Source: an uncultured archaeon
Lineage (GTDB): Archaea > Halobacteriota > Methanosarcinia > Methanosarcinales > Methanoperedenaceae
Length of the DNA: 32,563 nt
Direction: 5' to 3'
NCBI GenBank assembly: GCA_902386135.1
Contig: CABMIB010000094.1
Location: 1 to 32,563 of the forward strand
Below the pieces are notes generated by a model that was not told the DNA's origin, made no database searches, and saw only the letters and a program-made list of their open reading frames with translations. This document shows positions 24,553 to 32,504 of the stretch, one piece after another. The position numbers and the translations under genes were made by a program. Numbering within the stretch: the first letter of the stretch is position 1; each line of letters opens with the position of its first letter.

Positions 24553-25570
24553 TATCCTCGTTCTCAACAAGAAGCCGGAACTCATCAAGGCTCAGGCGCC
24601 CGCTCTTCTGGAATTTCTCCTTCGCTTGCTCCCGCTTCCCCTCGTTCTTCTGCTCTTCCCTGGATAACTGTACCTCTTTCATCTGCTCAAGATAAGCCCC
24701 AAGTTCGTCTCTCAGGTTCGGTATTTCAGCTTTAAGAGCCCCTATCCTCTTTCGAAGGGGAGCTATGCCTTTATATTTCTCGGTCAACTGGGAATGATAG
24801 GAATCCGCTGCTTTCCGTATCGTATCGATCTCATTATAAAGGGCGATCATCTCTTCATGGTATTTCTGGGATTCCTGGGCAAGTGATTGGATCTTCGCAT
24901 GTAAGGAATCCATATCCGTATAGATCTCTTTTGCCCTGTTATACTCTGTTGATATCTCAGTATGGATCACATTGGCTTTTTTGGTCGCATTAAGCCTCTG
25001 GCTCAATTCTGTCAAACGGTTAAAAATACTGATCTCGTGCTCAAGCGGGATATCTGCTGTCAGGAGCATATTAAGTTCGTCGCTGTATGCTTTTTCGAGG
25101 GTTTCCGTCCGTCCACGCGCAGCCTTGTTCAGTTCATCGCGCGTTTTCTTGAGGTCTCCTATTTTTTCATTGAATTCTTTTCCCCTGCCTCTGAGTTGGT
25201 CGCGCATGGATTTTAATTCGGCTATCCTGGCGTTCGTTTCATCACGTTTTTTACGCAGCTCCGCAGCTTTGGGGGACATCTCCCGGACCCTGGAGTTCAG
25301 GTCGTCACGCTTGGCTTTTAATTCACCGCCGCCATCGTTGTGAAGTGATATTTCCCTGAAAATGTTTTTCAATTCCCTCTCGTTCTGTTCCAGCTTCTGC
25401 CTGAGAAGATTTATTTTCTCTTTCAGTTCCCGCTCCGAAAGCTTCGGGAATACCTTCGGCGCCGCGTCCTGTTGTGCTACGGCAGTTTCGCCCTGTTCTT
25501 CGGCATCCTCTGAGGTCACCTCTTTTGGTGGTTCTTCACTGGCTTCTGCCGGTATGTTTACATCCTGCAT
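24542..25570 (-). CDS. Long coiled-coil protein (COG1340-like)
   Basis: A 342-residue protein, almost wholly coiled-coil from about residue 45 to 315, with an acidic, low-complexity N-terminus (EASEEPPKEVTSEDAEEQGE) and a short C-terminal motif GRLSLDEFRLLVENEDIKL that may be a docking helix. It resembles archaeal coiled-coil proteins sometimes mislabelled as phosphoserine phosphatase. No enzymatic motif is seen. I chose ATG 25570, ten bases after the upstream stop. An ATG at 25630 would add 20 residues and overlap the previous gene by 50 bp. It is last in the MCM operon and may have a structural or chromosome-associated role; this is inference from context. Confidence 0.75.
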   Translation of the reverse strand: MQDVNIPAEASEEPPKEVTSEDAEEQGETAVAQQDAAPKVFPKLSERELKEKINLLRQKLEQNERELKNIFREISLHNDGGGELKAKRDDLNSRVREMSPKAAELRKKRDETNARIAELKSMRDQLRGRGKEFNEKIGDLKKTRDELNKAARGRTETLEKAYSDELNMLLTADIPLEHEISIFNRLTELSQRLNATKKANVIHTEISTEYNRAKEIYTDMDSLHAKIQSLAQESQKYHEEMIALYNEIDTIRKAADSYHSQLTEKYKGIAPLRKRIGALKAEIPNLRDELGAYLEQMKEVQLSREEQKNEGKREQAKEKFQKSGRLSLDEFRLLVENEDIKL

Positions 25571-25580
25571 CGTATCGTTT

Positions 25581-26240
25581 TCACTCAACCCTGATCCCAC
25601 CTTTTTGTTTTTCCCAGTATGCAAGTGCATTATTATGACTCTCTTTCCTGTGCTTTAACCAGTTGTAGCGCCCTTCAATTTCGCCAAGCTGTTTATCATA
25701 ATCTTTTGCGGTGACGGAGTTCTGTTTTGGCTTGTCCTGAAGAGAAAGCAGTTCTTTATGTGAGGAGTTCGCCTCGTTCAATTTATCTATGATCCCTTTG
25801 CCTGTTATGATAATACCCGCTTTTTTAGCCGCGGATTCAAGGTCGTAAATAAGTTTTTTAATTTCGACTATTATCTTCTCTTCGTCATCGATATTTTTTG
25901 AGGTCTGGAGTTTTTTCTCAAATTCCTCGACCCTGTTGATTATGCGGGTAATATCATGGACGTTTCCGGCCTTGCCTGCCCGCATCCTGTCGATCAACTG
26001 GCTTGAAAGTTCTTCCCTTTGCTTTTTTGCCTGGTAGAAAAGCAGATAGTGTTTTTCATTTAGTACCGTGATTCTGGTGTCTGTGGCCTCTATCTCTTTC
26101 TTAATTGAATCTGACTGCTGCCTGGTTGTGTTCAGGCTGTTTTCAAGTTCCGAAAATTCAGTATTGAACGACTCAAGAAAACGTTTATGTTTATCAATAA
26201 CCTGCTCAATCAATCCTTTGTTATCAATTATTTCGGTCAT
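25581..26240 (-). CDS. Coiled-coil protein in the MCM operon
   Basis: A 219-residue helical protein with coiled-coil over about 10-145 and again near the C-terminus (KHRKESHNNALAYWEKQKGG). It is charged, has no cysteines, and shows no catalytic motif or membrane segment. Its ATG overlaps the DUF424 stop (ATGA), so it is translationally coupled. I do not recognise a named family. Together with the next gene it makes a pair of coiled-coil proteins downstream of MCM and DUF424. Confidence 0.75.
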   Translation of the reverse strand: MTEIIDNKGLIEQVIDKHKRFLESFNTEFSELENSLNTTRQQSDSIKKEIEATDTRITVLNEKHYLLFYQAKKQREELSSQLIDRMRAGKAGNVHDITRIINRVEEFEKKLQTSKNIDDEEKIIVEIKKLIYDLESAAKKAGIIITGKGIIDKLNEANSSHKELLSLQDKPKQNSVTAKDYDKQLGEIEGRYNWLKHRKESHNNALAYWEKQKGGIRVE

Positions 26241-26527
26241 ATTCGTATCATCTGTGCGTGGGGGATGCCCTCAATGAATATAATGGCATCCGGATCAATA
26301 CACCCGCATTCTACCGCACAGGCTATAGCTTTTTCGCCTGCTATGTTCGCGATAGTGGCGGATGAGAGAGCCTCTTTGACCTCTGTCTTATCTGCTTCGT
26401 CGCCTTTATAGAAGCTGTTGTCCAGTTTCAGGACAAGCTTCCCTTCCCTGAATTTTTTCCCGAGTATATCCCTGTCACAGACTGCTACGATAACATGCCC
26501 TTCTGTGTCGTATTTTTTCATGTACAT
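26237..26527 (-). CDS. DUF424 family protein
   Basis: A small archaeal protein of unknown function, 96 residues, the normal DUF424 length. Diagnostic pieces are VIVAVCDRDILGKKFREG, SFYKGDEAD, IANIAGEKAIACAVECG and the ending EGIPHAQMIRI. It starts two bases after the MCM stop codon (or at a second ATG two codons on) and overlaps the coiled-coil gene by four bases. This places it firmly in the MCM operon, suggesting a link to replication or other information processing. Confidence 0.9.
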   Translation of the reverse strand: MYMKKYDTEGHVIVAVCDRDILGKKFREGKLVLKLDNSFYKGDEADKTEVKEALSSATIANIAGEKAIACAVECGCIDPDAIIFIEGIPHAQMIRI

Positions 26528-26529
26528 AT

Positions 26530-28623
26530 TTAAACAACCCTGAATCGCCCGTTGGTCACTTCAAGAATCTCTCCTATGGTTTTTAATTTCATTATATTTT
26601 CTTCAATGGTATCTTTTTTGATACCTGATTCTTCTGCCTTTGATATAATATCTTCCAGGGGCACCGCGCTCTTATGCTCTTCCTGGAGCTGCCGTATTAT
26701 CTCTTTCAATACCTTTATCCTGTCGCGCTGGCTCTTTCCCATTCCGACGTTAATGATATCCGCATCAAGCCTGCCTGTCTCCGGGTCGGTCATGACCTGT
26801 TTGAGGCTTGCCATCACGATCCTGATCACGCGGTCCGTGTCTTCCAGGGTTATGACACTGCTCAAACGCACGCGTGCGCTCGCCTCTGCCAGGCGGATAA
26901 GCGCCTCAAGCTGGCGCGCTGTTACGGGTACGGGAGAATTCGGGTCTTCACCCTGTTTTCGCAGGCTCAGGTAAAAGTCGATCAGCCGCTTCCTGGCATC
27001 GTCCTGGATTATCGGGAAGATGTTCCTTTTTGTATATGCGATATACTTTCGCAGCATATCAGCCTTGATAAGGGGCTGTATGACCTCCATAGCTTTCGTT
27101 ATCTCATCCATTTCTATGCCTGAACCGATGACATTGGCTCTCCTTACCGAGAGTTCGCCTGCATAATGCGCTTTAAGTATGTGTTCGGCGATCGCAGTAT
27201 CCCGGCTGACCGAAGGTTCATCCGTCAGGATGAAGATAAGGTCAAAACGCGACAGGAGCGCGGGAGGCATGTTGATCTGTTTTGCAATAGGCTCATACCT
27301 GTCAAACCGCCCGAACTTGGGATTAGCAGCGCCAAGCAGCGCACAGCGTGATTTCAATGTAGCCATGATGCCTGCCTTGGCTATACTTATTGTCTGCTGC
27401 TCCATGGCTTCGTGCATCGAACTCCTGTCATCCGCTTCCATTTTGTCAAGTTCGTCCACGCATGCAAGACCCATATCCGCAAGCACGAGCGCGCCTGCTT
27501 CAAGCGTCCAGCGCCCTTCGCCGAACTCATCCTTGACAGCGGTCGCAGTAAGACCGGCAGATGTTGAGCTTTTACCGCTTGTGTATATACCCCGCGGCGC
27601 AAGCCTGACGCCATATCGCAGCAACTGGGATTTTGCCACACCCGGGTCGCCAACAAGAAGAATATGTATATCGCCCCTTATACGCGCCCCGTCTGGCAGG
27701 GATTTGGGCATACCCGAAAAAAGCTGTAAAGCCATGGCTTCCTTGACTTCGTCATAACCATAGATGGAGGGGGCTATCGAGCGGATCACTTTACCAAAAA
27801 TCTCCGTGTCCTTCCCAAGGGCAAGGATCTCATCTATCTCTTCTTTTGTTATCTCGATGTCCTCGAACTCCTTATCCTCTATCTCGATAGACACGCCGTC
27901 AAGTACGAGGTCAAAGAATGTGCTTTTCCCCTGCTGGGTATTTCTCTGGAAAGAACGCAGTATCCCTGATATCACGATGCGGTCACCCGGGGTTACGACT
28001 CCTGCGAGGTCGTCATCCACGTCCACGTCCAGGGTCTGGGGCTGCTCTCCTCCGCGCAGGTCATCGGGAGATTCCTGCACCCGCAGTTTCTGCGCATCGA
28101 TAAATTCGGATTCCTCGTGGACTATCTTAAAAGGGCCTTTTCTTCCGCAGACGTCGTTTTCGCATTCATACGGCTCAACGAACTTGCCCTCTCCCTGCGG
28201 AACGAATGTCACATGCTCGCATCTCTGGCATTTGAATGCTGCATTGACTATCTTGGGTCTTACTTCTGTGGCCTTCCTGATAAGACCTGATACTGCTATG
28301 AATTTGTTGATATTGGCGCTCCGGAGCTCCCTTATCTGGATGCGTGCCTGTTCCGGCAGATTGATGACCCTTATATGTGTGTTCTTGAACTCCTCGACAT
28401 CCGCAGGCAGTTCGATGCCGATAAGGGCTTCGTTTGCATGTTTTAACACGGTTTCGGGGCGCTCAAGCAGCTCGTCTGCGAGCTCCCTGTCGAACTGTTC
28501 AAGGTCAGGGAACTGAACGAAAAGGCTGCGCTTCTCAGGGTAGTGGTTGGCCAGTTCGAGCAGGTTATCCCAGTAATAGCGTTTGAAGAAATCTTCCCAG
28601 ATCTGATTTGATGATTGTGCCAT
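26530..28623 (-). CDS. mcm: Replicative DNA helicase MCM
   Basis: The hexameric 3'-5' helicase that unwinds DNA at the archaeal replication fork. Seen: N-terminal domain with zinc site C132/C135/C154/C159, OB-fold region to about 255, AAA+ core with Walker A GDPGVAKS (325-332), sensor and hairpin segments, Walker B CVDELDKM (388-395), arginine finger Arg459 in LLSRFD, and a C-terminal winged helix (about 620-697, ending GEILEVTNGRFRVV). The 697 residues are a normal length with no intein, although MCM Walker A sites often carry one in archaea. DUF424 and two coiled-coil genes follow. Confidence 0.98.
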   Translation of the reverse strand: MAQSSNQIWEDFFKRYYWDNLLELANHYPEKRSLFVQFPDLEQFDRELADELLERPETVLKHANEALIGIELPADVEEFKNTHIRVINLPEQARIQIRELRSANINKFIAVSGLIRKATEVRPKIVNAAFKCQRCEHVTFVPQGEGKFVEPYECENDVCGRKGPFKIVHEESEFIDAQKLRVQESPDDLRGGEQPQTLDVDVDDDLAGVVTPGDRIVISGILRSFQRNTQQGKSTFFDLVLDGVSIEIEDKEFEDIEITKEEIDEILALGKDTEIFGKVIRSIAPSIYGYDEVKEAMALQLFSGMPKSLPDGARIRGDIHILLVGDPGVAKSQLLRYGVRLAPRGIYTSGKSSTSAGLTATAVKDEFGEGRWTLEAGALVLADMGLACVDELDKMEADDRSSMHEAMEQQTISIAKAGIMATLKSRCALLGAANPKFGRFDRYEPIAKQINMPPALLSRFDLIFILTDEPSVSRDTAIAEHILKAHYAGELSVRRANVIGSGIEMDEITKAMEVIQPLIKADMLRKYIAYTKRNIFPIIQDDARKRLIDFYLSLRKQGEDPNSPVPVTARQLEALIRLAEASARVRLSSVITLEDTDRVIRIVMASLKQVMTDPETGRLDADIINVGMGKSQRDRIKVLKEIIRQLQEEHKSAVPLEDIISKAEESGIKKDTIEENIMKLKTIGEILEVTNGRFRVV

Positions 28624-29207
28624 TCATACTACTAAATACCGAATGGTACTTCAATGTTTCGAGGTACAGTATATGCATCTTAAAGGGGTTGCAATAACGG
28701 GAGAGATCCACGGTTGGATATTATAAAAGTAATCAGCCTGTAATGCTGTAGATGTGGATAAAAGGAAACTCCATGGTCAGTTTAAAAACAGGGGTTTCCC
28801 GGAAAGAGGTCTTCAGCCATTTATTTTATCTCTGAATATTCAACCCCTTTATTTCTATTGGAGAACTTAAATTATAATTCTAATAATAATGATGAAAAAC
28901 GGGTTATAAAAATCAAGCCTACCCTATCTGATTATAAAAAAGCATCATGTGTACCTTTACCGGTCAGTTTACAATGTTTCCAGAAACGTGCTAATCATTT
29001 TGGATAAGTTACCCCTGTTTCTTCTGGAGAACTATTATCAGGGATAACAGGGGATAGTGGACAGAAGGAATTACGATGGTGTGAAAAAGAGACTTTGTAT
29101 ACCGCCCACTATTACTTCGTATATTTACGAACGCAGTATTATAGTTAACGGATTATGTCTTTCATTGAATGTATATTTTATAAACAAAAAAAACAAATTA
29201 GTACCCC
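28624..29207. other. 584-bp intergenic region with repeated GC-boxed motifs
   Basis: No ORF or RNA gene was recognised. AACAGGGG occurs at 28787-28794 and 29046-29053 and inverted at 29012-29019; the last two could form an 8-bp stem. A diverged direct repeat (CCCCT, T-rich spacer, TGGAGAACT) occurs at 28844-28867 and 29012-29034. A near-palindrome, GTTTCCAGAAAC, lies at 28976-28987. The region separates the divergent MCM and rpiA promoters. An unusually long, AT-rich, repeat-bearing gap beside MCM could be a regulatory region or a replication initiator site; there is no orc1/cdc6 gene in the window to support the latter. Confidence 0.4.
29176..29184 (+). promoter_or_regulatory. TATA box of rpiA
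   Basis: TTTTATAAA is centred 28 bp upstream of the ATG at 29208, with no Shine-Dalgarno site, so the rpiA transcript is probably leaderless. Confidence 0.6.
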
Positions 29208-29891
29208 ATGATGTCATCTACACGGAATAATCCAAAGCAGGCGGCAGGAGAAGAGGCTGCCAGGCTTGTAAAAAACGGTATGGTCGTTGGACTCGGAACA
29301 GGCTCAACCGCAGCCTACGCAATAAAAGAGCTTGGAAAACATGTTGCTGCGGGTTTGAAAATGCTGGGCGTGCCAACGTCCTACCAGTCCGCTTTTTTAG
29401 CAGCCGAGAACGGGATCCCCCTTACAACTCTTGATGAGCATCCTGTCCTTGATATCGATATCGACGGCGCAGACCAGGTCGCTGATTTTACGGCGATTAA
29501 AGGCGGCGGCGCAGCGCACACGCGCGAAAAAATCGTGGCTTTGTCTTCAAGGAAGTTCGTGGTCGTGGTGGATGAGTCCAAATGCGCCGGCGTCCTGAAT
29601 CACACAGTCCCGCTTGAAGTCCTGCCGTTTGCGCGGAAGCTTGTAATAAAACAGGTAGCGGAGCTTGGGGGAAAAGCTGAACTGCGCATGGGGGTCAATA
29701 AAGACGGCCCTGTCATCTCGGATAACGGGAATTTCATCATGGATGCCGATTTCGGGATAATAGACGATCCTGCTGCGCTGGCCGGGCAGCTTTCACAGTG
29801 CTCCGGCATAGTAGAGCACGGGATCTTCACAAAGGTAGATGTTATTTACATTGGGAAAAAAGACGGCTCTGTAGAGGTACTGGGCTCTTAA
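29208..29891 (+). CDS. rpiA: Ribose-5-phosphate isomerase A
   Basis: Interconverts ribose 5-phosphate and ribulose 5-phosphate, supplying pentoses for nucleotides. Seen: the phosphate loop GLGTGSTA (28-35), the active-site DIDGADQV (84-91), [13 protein letters not shown] (98-110) with the catalytic Glu107, and the C-terminal [14 protein letters not shown]. The 227 residues are typical. The TATA spacing selects the first ATG. The stop codon TAA (29889-29891) interlocks with the stop of the convergent sugar-nucleotidyltransferase gene. Confidence 0.96.
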   Translation: MMSSTRNNPKQAAGEEAARLVKNGMVVGLGTGSTAAYAIKELGKHVAAGLKMLGVPTSYQSAFLAAENGIPLTTLDEHPVLDIDIDGADQVADFTAIKGGGAAHTREKIVALSSRKFVVVVDESKCAGVLNHTVPLEVLPFARKLVIKQVAELGGKAELRMGVNKDGPVISDNGNFIMDADFGIIDDPAALAGQLSQCSGIVEHGIFTKVDVIYIGKKDGSVEVLGS

Positions 29892-31063
29892 GAGCCATTA
29901 GTCTCGGTGCCGAAACAATCATTCCCGATATTATCACATACCTTTGTATTTCTTTTCACGGAGACCTCAGGCCATATCCTGACAAGTGAATTAACCGTTA
30001 CCTTATCATCTATCATGACCCTCGGTCCGATGACCGTGCCTGTTTCCAGTATACATGTCTCCTTTATCCTGGTATTGTTATCGATAACTGCGCCTGAGAC
30101 CACAGTATTTAGGCCTATTTCGACGCCATCAAAGATATATGAGGACAATATTCTTGAGTTATTACCGATATTGCAGTTTGAGCCTATGGATGTATAAGGA
30201 CCTATCAACACATTATCCCCGATCGAGGTATTCTCACCGATAACTATTGGTCCTACGATAGCCGAATTTGAGCCGAGGGACACGTCGTGCCCTATATCCA
30301 CGGGCCCTGTCACCTTTGCGTCCTTGATATTAAAGCGTCCGGATATCTTTGTCCCCGGCATCTGCTCAAGCATCCACCTGCATGCTTCACGGTAAGCCTG
30401 CGGGTTGCCTATGTCCGTCCATCTCCCGTGGACAAGGAAACCGTTGATGTTTTCCCCTTTTTCCATGACGTCAGGGAAGAGGTCTTTTGCAAAATCGTAT
30501 TTCTTTTTCGGTACCCAGTCCAGCACTTCGGGGTCGCACACATATATGCCCGTACTTGCAAGGTTGCTGAAAATCTCACCCGGGGCGGGTTTTTCAAAAA
30601 AGCGGGTTATCCTGTTATTAACGTTCATGTCCGCGATACCGTACTCGCGCGGGTCATCTATCGGGATAAGCCCTATAGTTACAAGAGCATCGTTCTTCTC
30701 ATGGAAACGGTAGAACTCCCGCAGTCCCAGGTTCATTACGTGGTCTCCTCCCACGACCATGAAGGGCTCGCCCTCGAAGAGTTCTTCTGCGTTCTTTACC
30801 CCGCCTGCGGTCCCGAGTTTTTCCTGCTCATGGACATATTCGATATGCACGCCATACATGCTGCCGTCGCCAAGAGCCGCCTCTATCTCGCCGCCAAGGT
30901 AGCCCAGGGTGACAACGATGTCGTTGAAACCTTCCATGGCAAGGTGCTCGACCAGATGTACCACTGAAGGCTTATTTAACAGCGGAATCATCGGTTTCGG
31001 TCTGTCAAAGGTAAGGGGTCTGAGTCTTGTACCCTCACCGCCGCACATTATACATGTCTTCAT
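29888..31063 (-). CDS. Sugar-1-phosphate nucleotidylyltransferase with hexapeptide-repeat domain
   Basis: Makes an NDP-sugar from a sugar 1-phosphate and NTP for glycan or cell-surface synthesis. The N-terminal transferase domain (1-235) has the signature [18 protein letters not shown] (8-25) and VVGGDHVMN with the metal-binding Asp. The C-terminal part (about 250-375) is a left-handed beta-helix built of hexapeptide repeats ([20 protein letters not shown]). This resembles archaeal GlmU-like or mannose-1-phosphate guanylyltransferase proteins, and the sugar cannot be told by eye. I start it at ATG 31063 ([11 protein letters not shown]), since the longer frame adds 22 unrelated residues across the TATA box. 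The 391 residues fit the family. Confidence 0.9.
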   Translation of the reverse strand: MKTCIMCGGEGTRLRPLTFDRPKPMIPLLNKPSVVHLVEHLAMEGFNDIVVTLGYLGGEIEAALGDGSMYGVHIEYVHEQEKLGTAGGVKNAEELFEGEPFMVVGGDHVMNLGLREFYRFHEKNDALVTIGLIPIDDPREYGIADMNVNNRITRFFEKPAPGEIFSNLASTGIYVCDPEVLDWVPKKKYDFAKDLFPDVMEKGENINGFLVHGRWTDIGNPQAYREACRWMLEQMPGTKISGRFNIKDAKVTGPVDIGHDVSLGSNSAIVGPIVIGENTSIGDNVLIGPYTSIGSNCNIGNNSRILSSYIFDGVEIGLNTVVSGAVIDNNTRIKETCILETGTVIGPRVMIDDKVTVNSLVRIWPEVSVKRNTKVCDNIGNDCFGTETNGS

Positions 31064-31095
31064 TCGAATCCAGTTCTGAATTAGTTTAACAGGGT

Positions 31096-31101
31096 ATATA
31101 G
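31096..31101 (-). promoter_or_regulatory. TATA box of the nucleotidyltransferase gene
   Basis: TATATA on the minus strand lies about 35 bp upstream of the chosen ATG (31063), giving a short leader of about ten bases. It falls inside the longer reading frame, which argues against the upstream start. Confidence 0.5.
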
Positions 31102-31142
31102 AATTATCGTATTCAACGAACCAATCCATTAATTAGAAGGGA

Positions 31143-31193
31143 TAACAGGATTGACAGGATAGATTTTTATAATTTATCCTGTCAATCCTGTTA
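31143..31193. repeat. Perfect 19-bp inverted repeat (ACAGGATTGACAGGAT type)
   Basis: The left arm TAACAGGATTGACAGGATA at 31143-31161 is perfectly complementary to 31175-31193, with a 13-bp AT-rich loop. Each arm itself holds two ACAGGAT copies 9-10 bp apart. It has the build of dispersed palindromic repeats. It sits just upstream of the nucleotidyltransferase promoter. Confidence 0.85.
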
Positions 31194-31236
31194 ATATTGT
31201 CCATTAGCTGAATATCAGGTAATGTCCTATAAATGA

Positions 31237-31303
31237 GCCACCGAGGCGCAGAGGCACGGAGAGTTTTTCGAAATATTTCTCTGCGTCTCCGTGCCTCCGT
31301 GGC
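31237..31303. repeat. Imperfect inverted repeat (CACCGAGGCGCAGAGGCACGG type)
   Basis: The left arm GCCACCGAGGCGCAGAGGCA (31237-31256, extending to CGGAGAG) and the right arm CTCTGCGTCTCCGTGCCTCC through GTGGC (31279-31303) form an imperfect hairpin. It has the same CACCG-start, GGTG/GTGGC-end design as the CGCAAAG elements but a different internal heptamer, so it appears to be a related family. Confidence 0.75.
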
Positions 31304-31425
31304 GATTGTTTTTACATAAGTCACGAAATTTAAGACACAGTACAACAAAACAGTCATTAACGACGAACTAATATGAACTCGTACGAACTCTTATTAAAAA
31401 ATACATCGTTTTAACTGTTAAAAAT

Positions 31426-31887
31426 TTAAACTGAGGATGCGCTATCCTTCTTTTCCTGAAAATTGCTTTTTAAAATCTTTAACCCGGTTACTTTTGAGAT
31501 TTCGTCGAATCTCTTATCTGTAGAGGCAATCTTATCTGCTCCATTTGCTACGGCAATGCCTGCTATAAGTACATCAAGAGCATTAACAGGTTTTCCCATA
31601 GTTAAGAGATCTGCCATTATTTCGCTTGATTTTTCTGCAGCTTTAAAATCAAAATTTAAAACCGGTGTTTCAGAAAAAAATCTTCTGAAAAATCTTTCCT
31701 CTTTTTTTACTTTTTTATGTTTTACACCGGACATTATTTCATGAAATGTTATAACAGTAGTTGCAATATCCGAATCAAAATCAAGAGCAATATCAAGATC
31801 ATCAATTTCCGTAATTTCAAAAGCTCCCAGTGTTTCTTTTGTCCCTATAAAAAAATCAATGAGATAAGCTGTATCAAGAACTATCAT
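31426..31887 (-). CDS. vapC: VapC-type PIN-domain toxin
   Basis: A predicted Mg-dependent ribonuclease toxin. The four PIN acidic residues are visible: Asp5 in VLDTAYLIDFF, Glu50 in TFHEIMSG, Asp105 in NALDVLIAG and Asp124 in ASTDKRF. The 153 residues are slightly long, with an extra loop at about 20-40 (EITEIDDLDIALDFDSD). Its ATG overlaps the antitoxin stop by four bases, the usual vapBC coupling. The RNA target is unknown. Confidence 0.9.
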   Translation of the reverse strand: MIVLDTAYLIDFFIGTKETLGAFEITEIDDLDIALDFDSDIATTVITFHEIMSGVKHKKVKKEERFFRRFFSETPVLNFDFKAAEKSSEIMADLLTMGKPVNALDVLIAGIAVANGADKIASTDKRFDEISKVTGLKILKSNFQEKKDSASSV

Positions 31888-32105
31888 ATAGTTCGCAGCC
31901 TTGCAGATTCTCTTATTTTCTTACAGTCTTCTTTTATCTCGATTATAGCTTTACTTTCCTTCAAGCCCCCAAAATAATATCTTAGATTTGGTTTTCGCTT
32001 CTTTGTCAGCTTATATATCACATCACTGAAGCTTTCATTCTCTTTTTTTAAGCTCGCGAGGATATTGTATACATCTTCTCTTATCGATATTGTCTTTGTC
32101 GCCAT
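31884..32105 (-). CDS. vapB: VapB-type antitoxin
   Basis: A 73-residue antitoxin of the archaeal VapB group (COG1753/DUF217-like). The N-terminus MATKTISIREDVYNILASLK is a ribbon-helix-helix DNA-binding motif, and the C-terminus (KESKAIIEIKEDCKKIRESARLR) would wrap the toxin. I start it at ATG 32105 because a TATA box lies 28 bp upstream. The frame opens earlier at 32123, but that ATG lies inside the palindromic operator. Confidence 0.88.
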   Translation of the reverse strand: MATKTISIREDVYNILASLKKENESFSDVIYKLTKKRKPNLRYYFGGLKESKAIIEIKEDCKKIRESARLRTI

Positions 32106-32109
32106 AATA

Positions 32110-32131
32110 ATCTGTGTATGCATACACAGAT
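32110..32131. promoter_or_regulatory. 22-bp perfect palindromic operator of vapBC
   Basis: TCTGTGTATGCATACACAGA (32111-32130), extended by one complementary base on each side, is a perfect palindrome. It fills the space between the TATA box (32130-32136 on the minus strand) and the expected transcription start near 32107. A VapB or VapBC dimer bound here would block the polymerase; autoregulation is known for this family. Confidence 0.75.
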
Positions 32132-32136
32132 ATAAA
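32130..32136 (-). promoter_or_regulatory. TATA box of vapBC
   Basis: CTTTATATC on the minus strand, centred 28 bp upstream of the vapB ATG, abuts the operator palindrome. Confidence 0.6.
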
Positions 32137-32224
32137 GTTTATCACATGCTTATTGATGATGTTAACTTAATGTCATGATTGAACAACCCTTCTGATTTTT
32201 GTCAGATAGATTAGCTATATAAAA

Positions 32225-32287
32225 CACCGCAAAGAACGCAAAGGATAGCAATAGAAAATCTTTGCGAACTTTGCGTCCTTTGTGGTG
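32225..32287. repeat. CGCAAAG palindromic repeat, right-edge copy 1
   Basis: The left arm at 32225-32243 holds two CGCAAAG-type units, and the right arm at 32260-32287 holds three inverted units ending in TTTGTGGTG. The left arm looks to have lost one unit. The 50 bp that follow resemble those after the next copy, so the two copies share flanking sequence. Confidence 0.85.
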
Positions 32288-32433
32288 AGTTCACTGTGTG
32301 CTGCAACTGATAATGATACCAAAGCTAAACTTTGGGGGGGTAGTTATAGTAACTAGCCGTAAATTATAGCCATTATGGAAAGTTCGTATATCCGGCAGTC
32401 TTCTGGAGTATTCCACGAATTGATGGGATTAAA

Positions 32434-32504
32434 CACCGCAAAGAGCGCAAAGAACGCAAAGCATAACCATAAAACTCTTTGCGAGCTTTGCGTCCTTTGC
32501 GGTG
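32434..32504. repeat. CGCAAAG palindromic repeat, right-edge copy 2
   Basis: The left arm 32434-32461 and right arm 32477-32504 each have three heptamers at 9-bp spacing. Downstream, GAGTTTACTATATGCCGCGA and AAAGCTAAATTTTGGGG match the flank of the previous copy (GAGTTCACTGTGTGCTGCAA, AAAGCTAAACTTTGGGG). The pair is therefore a tandem duplication about 210 bp apart. No gene is seen from 32106 to the window end. Confidence 0.85.

Noticed and set aside
27764-28516. 250-residue plus-strand frame opposite MCM
   Set aside because: It lies fully antisense to the well-supported mcm gene and has a Ser/Arg-rich composition typical of a shadow frame.
26530-28623. Intein in MCM
   Set aside because: The Walker A and Walker B regions are uninterrupted and the length of 697 is normal.
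30287-30967. 226-residue plus-strand frame opposite the nucleotidyltransferase
   Set aside because: It is antisense to a gene with clear motifs and has no domain of its own.
32225-32504. Possible CRISPR array from repeated CGCAAAG units
   Set aside because: Units are inverted within hairpins, spacing is 9 bp, there are no unique spacers and no cas genes nearby.
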